Made by a program: the position numbers and the translations under genes
From: Phycisphaera sp.
Lineage (GTDB): Bacteria > Planctomycetota > Phycisphaerae > Phycisphaerales > SM1A02
Assembly: GCA_016124975.1 (NCBI GenBank)
Contig: WGMP01000022.1
Location: 26,124 to 90,123, forward strand
Direction: 5' to 3'
Length of the DNA: 64,000 bases
In this document: positions 9,796-18,941 of the stretch, piece after piece
Layout of the letters: every line of letters begins with the position of its first letter
Numbering within the stretch: the stretch's first letter is position 1
The notes under the pieces: generated by a model
Databases searched by the model: none
The model's input: only the letters and a program-made list of their open reading frames with translations
Told to the model about the DNA's origin: nothing

Positions 9796-11436
9796 ATGCC
9801 GACCCTGCAACGACTCATTCTCGTAATCCTCGCCCTTCTGCTTTCAGTTGCTCCAAGCGCCCGCGCCCAGCATGACGATGCGACGGGTGGTGGCGAGAAC
9901 GGCGAAAGCAGTGGAAGCGGCGATGACCGCGAGAACGGCGACGACGGCGAGAATGGCGACGACGGCGAGAATGAAGAAGGCGATGGGCCCGGACAAGTCC
10001 TGATTCGCGGCGACGACTGGCAGCAGGAGACCGCGCGCCGCTGGCTGAGCGACCGTGGCTACTCCATCACCCCCGTCAGCGAGTATCCGGTCTTCTCCAT
10101 CTGGCTCTACGACTTCGACGCAGGCGTCCTCGGCGACGAAGACGCCGCCAACGTTCGACAGATTCTCGAGGACTTGGTGTCCCTGCAGCTCATCGAGGAC
10201 GGCGAGTTCAACCTGCCGATGAGCGTCGAGCTCGGCGTCGGGCAGACCGGAAGCCTCTGGGTCTCTGGAATGAGCGCGGGTCGGTTTGACAGCCAGTACG
10301 GCTTCACCGCGATCAACCAGGCAGCGACGAGCGCCCACGCGAGCGGCGCTGGCGTGATCGTCGCCATCATCGACTCGGGGCTCATCCCCGGAGCGGGTCT
10401 CTCGCGCACCTACTCGATGAATCGCAGCTACGACTTCGTGAACCACACAGGACTCGTTCCAGGGATTCCGAGCTCGGATACGGGCGACGGGATCAATGGA
10501 AACGGCATCAATGGCGCAGACGAAGGCGTGGGCCACGGAACCTTCGTTGCCTCGCTCATCGGGCGTGTCGCGCCCCTTGCGAAGCACCTCCACATGAAGG
10601 TCCTCGACGACGAGGGGACCTGCAAGCTCTCCTCCGTGGTGGCAGCGCTGCAGGCCTGCATGAACGAGAACGTCCATGTCGTGAACCTCAGCCTTGTGCC
10701 GAGTACCCGCACCAGATTCCTCAAGTTCCCAATCAACACCGTGCGCATGAATGGATCGATCGTGATCGCGAGCGCAGGCAACACGGCAAATCCAATCAAC
10801 CCGTTTACCGAGAGCGAACCGGACCTCATCCAGGTCGGCGCGGTCGACTCCGTGAACGCGGTGTGGACGAACAGCCCCACCAACGCCGCTTGGGTCGACG
10901 TCATGGCGCCAGGCGTCTCGAACCTCTCGACTGCATCGGGCTCAGCGAACTCGGTGCTGCCGGGCCAGTGGGTCATCGGAGAGTACGGAAGCGTGAACGG
11001 CGTCACGGCCTACGCCGCCGCCTCGGGCACCAGCTTCTCCGCCGCGTTCGTCACGGGCGCAGCCGCCGCGTTCCGCTCGGCCAACCCCGACTGGCCCAAC
11101 GCGTCGATGCCGGCCGCCAACATCGCCGATGAGTTCAGGGTGCGAATGCAAGAAGCCGACGACTCCGCGAACACCATCAAGCGACTCCGAGCGTACGCGA
11201 TCGTCGAGCAGGACCCCGCCGTGCCGAGCTGCGAAGGCGACATCGTCCCCTTCGGCCTGAATGGACAAGTCAGCTGCTGCCGCACCCCTGCCGACGACTT
11301 CGTGTACTACTCCCAACTGGATCTTCACCTCTCGCCGAGCCACGACCTCCGTCGGATTCTGCGGGCTGATCTCGACAGAGACAGAGATGTGGACCAGGCT
11401 GACTTGGCTCGGCTGATCACCAATCCCTGCAACTGA
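9796..11436 (+). CDS. Secreted subtilisin-like serine protease (S8)
   Basis: The protein has 546 residues with a signal peptide (LILVILALLLSVAPSARAQ). An acidic repeat linker follows (ENGDDGENGDDGEN, residues about 40-62), then a propeptide-like region. The catalytic triad is Asp193 (IIDSG), His247 (GHGTFVAS) and Ser413 (SGTSFSAAF); Asn in ASAGNT forms the oxyanion hole. The C-terminus has one dockerin-like loop, DLDRDRDVDQADL, probably calcium-binding. It lies 27 bases after the CHAT stop, so it is the last gene of the sigma-CHAT transcript, which ends at the terminator at 11452. Confidence 0.9.
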   Translation: MPTLQRLILVILALLLSVAPSARAQHDDATGGGENGESSGSGDDRENGDDGENGDDGENEEGDGPGQVLIRGDDWQQETARRWLSDRGYSITPVSEYPVFSIWLYDFDAGVLGDEDAANVRQILEDLVSLQLIEDGEFNLPMSVELGVGQTGSLWVSGMSAGRFDSQYGFTAINQAATSAHASGAGVIVAIIDSGLIPGAGLSRTYSMNRSYDFVNHTGLVPGIPSSDTGDGINGNGINGADEGVGHGTFVASLIGRVAPLAKHLHMKVLDDEGTCKLSSVVAALQACMNENVHVVNLSLVPSTRTRFLKFPINTVRMNGSIVIASAGNTANPINPFTESEPDLIQVGAVDSVNAVWTNSPTNAAWVDVMAPGVSNLSTASGSANSVLPGQWVIGEYGSVNGVTAYAAASGTSFSAAFVTGAAAAFRSANPDWPNASMPAANIADEFRVRMQEADDSANTIKRLRAYAIVEQDPAVPSCEGDIVPFGLNGQVSCCRTPADDFVYYSQLDLHLSPSHDLRRILRADLDRDRDVDQADLARLITNPCN

Positions 11437-11451
11437 CCCATCGACCTTCGC

Positions 11452-11503
11452 AAAGCCGGCACGCGTGCGCCTTCAGGCGAACGCGTGCCGGCTTTCGCGT
11501 TTT
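11452..11503 (+). terminator. Strong rho-independent-type terminator between the twin subtilases
   Basis: A perfect 15-bp inverted repeat (AAAGCCGGCACGCGT at 11452-11466 and ACGCGTGCCGGCTTT at 11481-11495) is followed by CGCGTTTTG. It closes the sigma-CHAT-subtilase transcript. The remaining 249 bases up to 11752 show no gene and should hold the promoter of the second subtilase. Confidence 0.8.
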
Positions 11504-11752
11504 GACGCGCGTCTCGAGCCGTTTCTGGGCGAACTTCTCGCGCCACGGCCGACCAGTCGCGCCCGTAGGCCGAGAACGCGCGCCACCCAACGCCACGACC
11601 GCGAACCAACCTGCCCGAAGTTCCGAGATCGGTTTGGATTTCCTTGCAGTCATGCGCTTCGAAGGACAAAGTCCTTGGTGGTCGGGGGACGGCGCCACGC
11701 CTCAGCCCTGCGGAAGACCTCGTCGGAGACTACGGGCGGCAGACGCACGCGC

Positions 11753-13312
11753 ATGCACGGCTTCCTGCGGCACATCCTCGTCCTCATCGCAGCGCTTGTG
11801 CTCGCGGCCCAGCCCGCGCACGCGCGCGGCGACGGCGCGCCGCAGCAGGTGCTGATCGAAGGTCCCGCCACGGAACGCGAGAACATCGCCGAGCAGCTCG
11901 GTCTGCTCGGCTACCCCCTCGTGCTGGTCACGGAGTACCCCAGCTTCTCGACCGCGCTCTACCAGTTCGAGCCGCAGCTCTCGAAGGACGAGTATGCGTT
12001 CGCACTCGAGCTTCTCGACGCGCTCGTCGGCGATGACAAGAGTCTCGCCACCGCCGTCAACGGCGAGGTCAGCATCGAGCGCGGCGGTGGCCAGACGGGG
12101 AGCCTTTGGGTGAGCGGCCTGTCTAGGTCGCAGTTCGAGAATCAGTACGGGCTCGGCCTGACTAACAGCGATTTCGCCGCGGACCACGCGACGGGCCAGG
12201 GCGTCAAGATCGCCCTCATCGACTCGGGGCTTGTGCCGGGCGCACCGCACTCGTCGGCCTTCGCGCTCGCCTACGGCTACGACCTCGTGAACGGAGCGGG
12301 CGAGAAAGGTGCGGTTCCGGCCGACGAGGGGGATGGCCAGGACCAGAACCAGGTCAACGATGCAGACGAGGGCGTCGGCCACGGCACCTTCATCGCATCG
12401 ATCATTGCGCGCGTCGCACCGGGCGCGCGGCACCTGCACATCAAGGTGCTCGACGACGAAGGCGAGTGCGAGCTCTCCGACATCTTCGCAGCGCTCGAGA
12501 TCTGCATCGCGGAGAATGTCCATGTCGTCAACCTCAGCATCGCCCCCGTCGGACCGACCAGCATCCTGAAGAGCGCGTTCACGGCGTGCAGGCAAAACGG
12601 GACCATCATCATCGCGGCGGGCGGAAACTCGACCACGAACGAGAACCCATTCACGGGCGCCGACGCCGATCTCATCCAGGTCGGGGCGTCGACGCACGCC
12701 GACGCCCTGTGGAACGAGAGCGCGACGGGGCCATGGGTCGACATCCTCGCGCCAGGGGCGACGATGTACAGCCCGAAAGGCCTGCCGATCGCGGGTCAGT
12801 CGGTGGTCGGCGTCATCGGCATGAACCCCGACGGAACACCGAACTTCGTCGCAGCGTCTGGCACCAGCTTCGCGGCGGCGTTCGTGACGGGAGCGGCCGC
12901 GTGCTACCGCGCCGCCAATCCAGGCTGGCCCGACGACGCGCCGTTCACTCCAGGTGAAGTCGCGCCTGGCGAGATCGCGACCCGATTCCTTGATGCGATG
13001 AACGCAAGCGGCGCAAGCATCAATGGCACCGCGCTCAAGCGCGTCGACGCGGGGTCGCTCGTCGCGGGCTTCGCCGCCGTCCCGCGCTGCCCCGGCGACA
13101 TCGCACGCGCCTCGTCGGGCGAAGGCTCGCAGTACCGCATCGACGGCGTCGATCTCGCCGCGCTCCTCATCCGCTTCGGCGAGACACTGACCGACCCGCG
13201 TCGGATCGACCGCGCGAACCTCGAGACAAGCACCCCCGAGCGAATCGACGCAAACGACCTCGCCGCACTGCTCGCGCGGTGGGGAATAGTTCCACCCGTT
13301 CCGTGCCCGTGA
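11753..13312 (+). CDS. Second secreted subtilisin-like serine protease (S8)
   Basis: The ATG at 11753 gives 519 residues and opens a good signal peptide (HILVLIAALVLAAQPAHARG); the frame is open further upstream but with no plausible start. It is a clear paralogue of the gene before it: the blocks GGGQTGSLWVSGL, ALIDSGL and AASGTSFAAAFVTGAA match at the same places. The triad is Asp157, His210 and Ser372. It lacks the acidic repeat linker of its twin. The C-terminus has two dockerin-like segments (RIDGVDLAALLIRFG and RIDANDLAALLARWG). The terminator upstream implies separate transcription from the sigma-CHAT set. Confidence 0.9.
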   Translation: MHGFLRHILVLIAALVLAAQPAHARGDGAPQQVLIEGPATERENIAEQLGLLGYPLVLVTEYPSFSTALYQFEPQLSKDEYAFALELLDALVGDDKSLATAVNGEVSIERGGGQTGSLWVSGLSRSQFENQYGLGLTNSDFAADHATGQGVKIALIDSGLVPGAPHSSAFALAYGYDLVNGAGEKGAVPADEGDGQDQNQVNDADEGVGHGTFIASIIARVAPGARHLHIKVLDDEGECELSDIFAALEICIAENVHVVNLSIAPVGPTSILKSAFTACRQNGTIIIAAGGNSTTNENPFTGADADLIQVGASTHADALWNESATGPWVDILAPGATMYSPKGLPIAGQSVVGVIGMNPDGTPNFVAASGTSFAAAFVTGAAACYRAANPGWPDDAPFTPGEVAPGEIATRFLDAMNASGASINGTALKRVDAGSLVAGFAAVPRCPGDIARASSGEGSQYRIDGVDLAALLIRFGETLTDPRRIDRANLETSTPERIDANDLAALLARWGIVPPVPCP

Positions 13313-13646
13313 GGCACCGCATTCCGCGCGACACGGACTCGGCGGCGATCGACTTGGATGAAGCTCCGCTCTCCGCCGAGCCTCGCATCAAGCTGCCCGT
13401 CGATATCCACGATGCGATGCCCGTCAGCGCAGCGCGCCGCAGAGACGACCGCTGCGCCGAAGGTCTCGGTGGTTGCGAGGTCGAGGACCTCAGGCATGAA
13501 CCGATGGAGCAGAGCCTGAACGACGAAGGCACCACGCCGGCGTCGGCGCGCGGCGTCGGCGCGCGGCGAGGCGTGGCGTGGCGTGGCGTACGGGCCAGTT
13601 TCACGCGCTCTCTTTCCTGCAGCGCGCGACCACCGTCCGTCGCGGT
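13313..13646. other. Gene-free gap with a fragment of the transporter gene
   Basis: This is the gap between two convergent genes. It holds a short GGCGT-rich repeat (13572-13588). Next to it is a segment (13590-13628) matching 16770-16808 inside the MHS transporter gene at about 35 of 39 bases and in the same reading sense (TGQFHALSFLQRA against TGQFYALFFLQRA). No complete gene is visible. Confidence 0.55.
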
Positions 13647-15653
13647 TCACTCGGCCTTCGGTGCAAGAGCGGCGGCCATCGCCTCCGCGCCGCCGACGAC
13701 GGGGAGCTCGAGCGAGGTTCCCGCGAGGTCGACGGTGAGCGTCGTGCCCGCCTCGGGCCACAGCGTGAAGTCGCGGTCGCTGCTGAAGATCATGAGCGCG
13801 AGCTGTTCGCCTGCGGGAATGATCTGGTCGTCAGGCTCGAGCTCGAAGGAGAGGTCGTAGAAGCGACCCGGCTCGAGCGGCTCCTGCCTTTCGATCGACG
13901 CGTGGTTGCGGGGGTCGGCCCAGCCGCGCGTGAGGAGGTCGCCGTTGATGTCGCGGCCGCCCTTCCACGGAAGCGAGACGATCCACACGGAGAGGTTCGC
14001 GGCGGGCCTGTCGCTCGCGATGCGGATCGAGAGCTTCGGCGTGCCTGAAACATGGAGCGGCGCCGTGAACGCGGGCAGCGCGTAGAGGAGTCGATGCGGC
14101 GACTCCGCGAGCTTTGCAAGCGCGGCGCCCGACTTCTCGACATCGTCGATGAGCGTCTCGCGCACGGGGTCCGCGGAGGGCGAGGGGGTGGAGGGCGAGG
14201 GGGTGGAGGGCGAGGGTGTGGAGGGCGAGGGTGTGGAGGGCGAGGGTGTGGAGGGCGTTGCGGGCGTGCCGTCCGTCGCCGCCGCGACCGCTCCCACGAC
14301 CTCAAGCGAACCGATCGCGTTTCCGCCCGCGCGCGGCACGAGCCGCACAGGCTTCGCGTCGGGGTTCGGCCAGTCGGCGTAGGCCGTCGGCGCGGAACGC
14401 CTCGCGCCCTCGCGCACGACCGACGCGCGCGGCCCGTCGGCAGCGCCATTCTCGACGCCGTAGAGCCAGTGCGAGAACCAGCGGTTCATCTCCTCGAACG
14501 GCGGGTCGCCGCCGTGCCCGCCCTGATGGAGGTAGAGCTTCGTCGGGACGCCCCGCTTCTTGAGCTCGAGATAGACATGCGTGCTGTGCGACGGCATCAC
14601 GTTCCAGTCGTTGAGGCCGTGCGCAAGCAGCGTCGGAGCCTTGACAGTGTCAAGCTGCAGCCAATAGTCGCGCGCGGCCCAGAAGTCGTTCCAGTCGCCC
14701 GTGCGCCGATCGATGCCCGCGAGAAGCTCGCCGCGCAGGATCTTCTCGTCGCTCCACGCGCGGCGCGCGGGGTCGCCGCTCTGGATGAACTGGTAGAGGA
14801 CATCGATGTCCTCGCCCATGTAGCCGCCGGGATGTCGCACGAGTCCGTTCGAGCGGTAGTAGCGGTAGTACGAGGTGTTCGGCGCGACGGGAATGATCGC
14901 GGCGAGCCCGTCGACGCCCGTGGTCGCGGCCGCGAGGCAAAGCGTCCCGTTGTAGGAGGTGCCGATCATGCCGACTTTGCCCGTCGACCAGTGCGCCTTC
15001 ACCTCTTCGTCGCCGTCGAGCGTGGTGAAGCCACGCGCGCGGCCGTTGAGCCAGTCGATGACGGCCTTCGGCGCGAGCGACTCGTTCGCGCCGCCGCAGG
15101 TCGGGACGCCTTGCGAGAGCCCCGTCCCAGGCGACTCCGAGTGGACGACCGCGAACCCGCGTGGCACCCACTCCGCGACGAGGCTGTCGCTGATCCGCTT
15201 GCGCCGCGGGTTGAAGGCGATCGGCGGCGGATTCTCGCGCGGCGACGGCTCTCCGTCGAGTTCCTGCCGCGGATTCCAGAAGTACGACCTCGAGTCGGCG
15301 GCGATGCCCGCGAAGTACGGGCTCGTCTCGTAGATGACGGCGAGCTTGAGGCCCTCCTCTGTCTGCGAAGGTCGCGTGACGCCGACATGCATGCGATCGC
15401 GCTTGCCGTCGCCATCGGAGTCGAACTCCGTCTCGACGAAGAGCGTCTCGCGGATCCACTTGCGTGCGTCGCCGAAGGCCTCGACGACCTGCGCCTGCCC
15501 GTCGGCGAAGACAGGCCCGTCGGTGGCGGGCACCGCGATGGCCGTGCGCGACAGCGCGAGGGCGGCCGCGCATGCGACCGCAAGCGCCGAGAGGAGCCGC
15601 GCGTGGAGGTGCGTACGGAACTTGCTGCAGTGGCGTCGCTCGTTGATCTGCAC
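13647..15653 (-). CDS. Exported S15 family Xaa-Pro dipeptidyl-peptidase-like protein
   Basis: The GTG at 15653 is chosen because GGAAGGA lies just upstream and the reading opens a signal peptide (LLSALAVACAAALALSRTAIA). That gives 668 residues. The alpha/beta-hydrolase triad fits S15: Ser233 in GTSYNG, Asp349 in HGLNDWNV and His380 in GGHGG. The C-terminal jelly-roll of CocE/PepX hydrolases is present (PKLSIRIASDRPAANLSVWI and after). Five copies of TPSPS sit in a loop between the catalytic and C-terminal domains. It probably removes Xaa-Pro dipeptides from, or deacylates, extracellular substrates; exact specificity cannot be read. It is divergent from the transporter gene at 15951. Confidence 0.85.
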   Translation of the reverse strand: MQINERRHCSKFRTHLHARLLSALAVACAAALALSRTAIAVPATDGPVFADGQAQVVEAFGDARKWIRETLFVETEFDSDGDGKRDRMHVGVTRPSQTEEGLKLAVIYETSPYFAGIAADSRSYFWNPRQELDGEPSPRENPPPIAFNPRRKRISDSLVAEWVPRGFAVVHSESPGTGLSQGVPTCGGANESLAPKAVIDWLNGRARGFTTLDGDEEVKAHWSTGKVGMIGTSYNGTLCLAAATTGVDGLAAIIPVAPNTSYYRYYRSNGLVRHPGGYMGEDIDVLYQFIQSGDPARRAWSDEKILRGELLAGIDRRTGDWNDFWAARDYWLQLDTVKAPTLLAHGLNDWNVMPSHSTHVYLELKKRGVPTKLYLHQGGHGGDPPFEEMNRWFSHWLYGVENGAADGPRASVVREGARRSAPTAYADWPNPDAKPVRLVPRAGGNAIGSLEVVGAVAAATDGTPATPSTPSPSTPSPSTPSPSTPSPSTPSPSADPVRETLIDDVEKSGAALAKLAESPHRLLYALPAFTAPLHVSGTPKLSIRIASDRPAANLSVWIVSLPWKGGRDINGDLLTRGWADPRNHASIERQEPLEPGRFYDLSFELEPDDQIIPAGEQLALMIFSSDRDFTLWPEAGTTLTVDLAGTSLELPVVGGAEAMAAALAPKAE
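14176..14250. repeat. 15-bp coding tandem repeat (TPSPS x5)
   Basis: Five perfect or one-mismatch copies of a 15-base unit (GAGGGCGAGGGGGTG on the plus strand) lie inside the S15 peptidase gene. They encode a Thr-Pro-Ser spacer, likely a flexible linker whose length can vary by slippage without a frameshift. Confidence 0.85.
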
Positions 15654-15950
15654 TGGGTTTTCCTTCCGCGGCGCACGCAAGAGGGCGCGCGTTCCCCGCG
15701 AGCAGGCATCGTACGGGGCGAGGCGCGGGCGCGTCGCGCCTTGCGCGGCGAGCGCGCACCGCCGACGCCTGAGGCGGCATCCGCACTCACCGACCTCTGT
15801 CGGAGCCAAGGGTCTGCGTGGCCTCGGAGCGCGGCACGAGCGGACGAAGCGGCGGGATCTCCGATCGCGCCGCGCCGCCATAGGCCCTGAGCGCGTCGCG
15901 CAGCCACGCCGCTCGGATGAATGGGCGGCGCTCCATTAGAGTGGCGCTCG

Positions 15951-17309
15951 ATGGATCAACTTCATCCTTCCCACGGCGACGCCCCCGAAGCACGCGCTCC
16001 CGACCCCGCGCCGCCCCGCAATGTGATCTGGCGCGTGATCGGCGCCGCAAGCGCAGGCACGCTGATCGAGTGGTACGACTTCTATCTCTTCGGAGCGCTC
16101 GCCACGATTCTGTCGGCGAAGTTCTTCCCTGGCGACGATCCGACGGCGGGGTTCCTGAAGACGCTCGCGATCTTCGCATCTGGCTTCATCGTTCGCCCGT
16201 TCGGCGCGATCGTGTTCGGAAGGCTCGGCGACCTCGTCGGCCGCAAGTACACCTTCCTCCTCACGCTTCTCCTGATGGGCGGGTCGACCTTCCTCATCGG
16301 GCTCTTGCCCGGATACGCCGAGATCGGCGTGTTCGCGCCGCTTCTCCTCACGCTGCTCAGGCTCGTGCAGGGGCTCGCGCTCGGCGGCGAGTATGGAGGC
16401 GCTGCGACCTATGTCGCCGAGCACGCGCCCGATTCGCGCCGCGGCTTCTACACGAGCTTCATCCAGACGACCGCGACGCTCGGGCTCTTCGCGTCGCTCG
16501 GCGTGATCCTCGCCTGCCGCGAGACGCTCGGCAAGGACGCGTTCGAGGACTGGGGCTGGCGCATCCCGTTCCTCCTCTCGATCGTCCTCGTGCTGCTCTC
16601 CTACTGGATCCGCATCCGCATGGAGGAGTCGCCGCTCTTCGCGAAGGCGCGCAGCGCGGGGCGGCTGTCGAAGAATCCGATCGCCGAGAGCTTCGCGCGG
16701 CCCGCGAACCGCAGGCTCGTCCTCATCGCGCTCTTCGGCGCGGTCGCGGGCCAAGGCGTCGTGTGGTACACGGGCCAGTTCTACGCGCTCTTCTTCCTGC
16801 AGCGCGCGGCGGGCGTCGAGTTCGTCACCGCGAACCTGACCGTCGTCTACGCCCTCCTTCTCGCGACCCCGTTCTTCATCTTCTTCGGAAGCCTGTCCGA
16901 CAAGATCGGCCGCAAGCCCATCATCCTGACGGGCTGCCTGCTCGCCGCAGTCCTCTATGTGCCCACCTACATGGGCATGATGCACTTCGCGCAGCCGCTC
17001 AACCAGCCGATGCTCGTCGCGCTCGTCTTTCTGCAGGTGCTGCTCGTGACGATGGTCTACGGACCGATCGCGGCGTTCCTTGTCGAGCTCTTCCCGACGC
17101 GCATCCGCTACACCTCGATGTCGCTCCCCTACCACATCGGAAACGGCGTCTTCGGCGGACTCACGCCGTATGTCGCGTCGCTCCTCGTCGAGCGGACGGG
17201 CAACGCCTACGCGGGCCTCGCGTATCCGATCGCGATCGCGCTCGTCACGGTGGTCGTCGGCGCGCTCCTCATCCGTGAACGGCGCGGCGCGTCGCTCGCG
17301 GACGAGTAG
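15951..17309 (+). CDS. MFS transporter, metabolite:H+ symporter (MHS) type
   Basis: The protein has 452 residues from the ATG at 15951; an in-frame ATG at 15921 would add ten. Twelve hydrophobic segments are visible. The MFS loop-2/3 signature appears as GRLGDLVGRKYTF and again in the second half as GSLSDKIGRKPI. LIEWYDFYLFG and GLALGGEYGGAATYVAEH are characteristic of the MHS/ProP/ShiA group, which imports dicarboxylates, betaines or shikimate with protons. The substrate is not predictable. The 297 bases upstream, shared with the divergent peptidase gene, should hold both promoters. Confidence 0.88.
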   Translation: MDQLHPSHGDAPEARAPDPAPPRNVIWRVIGAASAGTLIEWYDFYLFGALATILSAKFFPGDDPTAGFLKTLAIFASGFIVRPFGAIVFGRLGDLVGRKYTFLLTLLLMGGSTFLIGLLPGYAEIGVFAPLLLTLLRLVQGLALGGEYGGAATYVAEHAPDSRRGFYTSFIQTTATLGLFASLGVILACRETLGKDAFEDWGWRIPFLLSIVLVLLSYWIRIRMEESPLFAKARSAGRLSKNPIAESFARPANRRLVLIALFGAVAGQGVVWYTGQFYALFFLQRAAGVEFVTANLTVVYALLLATPFFIFFGSLSDKIGRKPIILTGCLLAAVLYVPTYMGMMHFAQPLNQPMLVALVFLQVLLVTMVYGPIAAFLVELFPTRIRYTSMSLPYHIGNGVFGGLTPYVASLLVERTGNAYAGLAYPIAIALVTVVVGALLIRERRGASLADE

Positions 17310-17324
17310 CGGCGCGGGAGGCGC

Positions 17325-18572
17325 TCATGGGTTCCGCGCGACGCGGAAGCCGATGCTGAAACTCGCTGTTCCGGGCTCGGGATTGCCGCGAAATGAGCCG
17401 CGGAGGAAGGCGCTCGTGCCCCCAAACCAACCGCCACGCACGACTCGTTTGGTTCCAGAAGCCGGCCCCTGCGGGTCGGTCGCGGGGCTCGATGCGTAGT
17501 AGGTCTCCGAGTGCCAGTCGTTCACCCACTCCCACGCGTTGCCGGACATGTCGTGCAGGCCCAGACCGTTCGGATCCTTCCCGCCCACGGGACGAGTCTG
17601 CCCGCCCGCGTTCGGACCGAACCACGCGATCGCGCCGACCTCCGCGTCATCGTCGGTGCCGCCCGTCGCGGTCGGTCGACCGTGGAATGCCGTCGTCGTG
17701 CCTGCGCGGTACGCGTACTCCCACTCGGCCTCGGTCGGCAGACGCATGTCCGTCGCGGAGAGGAAGCCCTGCACCGTGTCCCAGGCCACCAGTTCGACCG
17801 GACGGTTGGGGACCTCGAGCGCAGGCACCTCTGCACTCGCCGACTGGTGGAACGACGGATTCGAACCCATCTGCTCCGTCCATTGCGCTTGCGTCACCTC
17901 GTGGCGGCCGATGTAGTACGCGTTCGTCAGCGTCACCTGGTGAACGGGAATCTCGTCGCTCGCACAGGCATGCTGGCTCGACGCCGTGCAGCCCATGTCG
18001 AAAGTCCCCGGCGGGACAAGCACCATCTCGATGTTCGTCGCGCTGTCGCGCACGCGCCATGCATGGCCCGTGGCGATGATCGCGCCGCGCAGTTGCGCGC
18101 TTGTCACGATCGCGGGGTCCGGCTCTGCCTCGATCAGCGTCGCCCAAGACGGCGTGGCGATGACTGCATACGCGAATGCGCCGTCGGCCGTCGTCGTGCC
18201 CGCCGGCGTGGTGACCGACACGGAGGCAAGGCCTGGCTTGCCGGGGGGCGTCGTCGCGCGGACTTCAGTTGCGGAGACCACCGTCACATTCGCGCACGGG
18301 ACTCCGCGCACCGCGACCGCGGAAGTCGCGCCGAGGCCTGAGCCTGTGATCGTGATGACCGTGCCCCCCTCCGACGAGCCTTGCGGAGGCGTCACCGACG
18401 CGATCGTGGCGGGGTAGGTGTTCCCCCAGTTCGAGAGCATGGCCGCAAGATCAGCGCCATCGACCACACCGTCGCCGTTGAGATCGGGCGAGCACTCCTG
18501 CCCGTGCGCCACCGACACGAAGAGTGCGGTCGCGACCATGGCAAGAGCCAACCGAGACTTCCGAGCGTGCAT
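17325..18572 (-). CDS. Secreted dockerin-IPT-FGE-sulfatase (SUMF1) domain protein
   Basis: The protein has 415 residues. The ATG at 18572 opens a signal peptide (RLALAMVATALFVSVAHGQ). Directly after it come a dockerin-like calcium loop (DLNGDGVVDGADL) and an IPT/TIG beta-sandwich (ASVTPPQGSSEGGTVITITG). The rest is a formylglycine-generating-enzyme-type domain with MVLVPPGTFDMG, YYIGRHEVTQAQW, RLPTEAEWEYA, DMSGNAWEWVNDW and VRGGWF. The two copper-binding cysteines of true FGE are not evident, so it is more likely a carbohydrate- or ligand-binding relative than a sulfatase-activating enzyme. It converges with the transporter gene only 15 bases away. Confidence 0.85.
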   Translation of the reverse strand: MHARKSRLALAMVATALFVSVAHGQECSPDLNGDGVVDGADLAAMLSNWGNTYPATIASVTPPQGSSEGGTVITITGSGLGATSAVAVRGVPCANVTVVSATEVRATTPPGKPGLASVSVTTPAGTTTADGAFAYAVIATPSWATLIEAEPDPAIVTSAQLRGAIIATGHAWRVRDSATNIEMVLVPPGTFDMGCTASSQHACASDEIPVHQVTLTNAYYIGRHEVTQAQWTEQMGSNPSFHQSASAEVPALEVPNRPVELVAWDTVQGFLSATDMRLPTEAEWEYAYRAGTTTAFHGRPTATGGTDDDAEVGAIAWFGPNAGGQTRPVGGKDPNGLGLHDMSGNAWEWVNDWHSETYYASSPATDPQGPASGTKRVVRGGWFGGTSAFLRGSFRGNPEPGTASFSIGFRVARNP

Positions 18573-18941
18573 TCGTGAACTCCGATGAGGTCGAGCCGGG
18601 CACACGGCCGCGGCGGCGAGGGACATCCTTCCGTCGTAGGTCGGAAACAAGAACCGCACCCGATGCGCTCGGTGCAGGAGCACAAATCCGATGAAATGGC
18701 CGTGCAGACGGCTTCGAGCGTGCTCAATCCGTCCCGCAACGCGGTGCCCCATCCCTCAGGCCGCGCGGTGACGGATGCCGGACCGGCCAAGGCTCGGCGA
18801 CCAACGGTGGACCTGCAACTGCGGCGGCGATCATCGGTCAACAGTCGAGCACTCGGAGGAATGCTCTCTTTTTGACGATTTTCGATGCCACGCCCGCCGA
18901 CTGCCCCGGAGCTATCGTTCCGCCCCCGAAGGCCCCGAGAC
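18573..18941. other. Divergent promoter region, no gene
   Basis: This stretch of 369 bases lies between the FGE-domain gene (minus) and the methyltransferase gene (plus). No reading frame in it looks real. It must hold both promoters, but I see no convincing box or repeat. Confidence 0.5.

Noticed and set aside
17325..18572. True formylglycine-generating enzyme
   Set aside because: The fold motifs are present, but I do not see the paired cysteines needed for copper and catalysis, and the protein has dockerin and IPT parts typical of secreted binding proteins.
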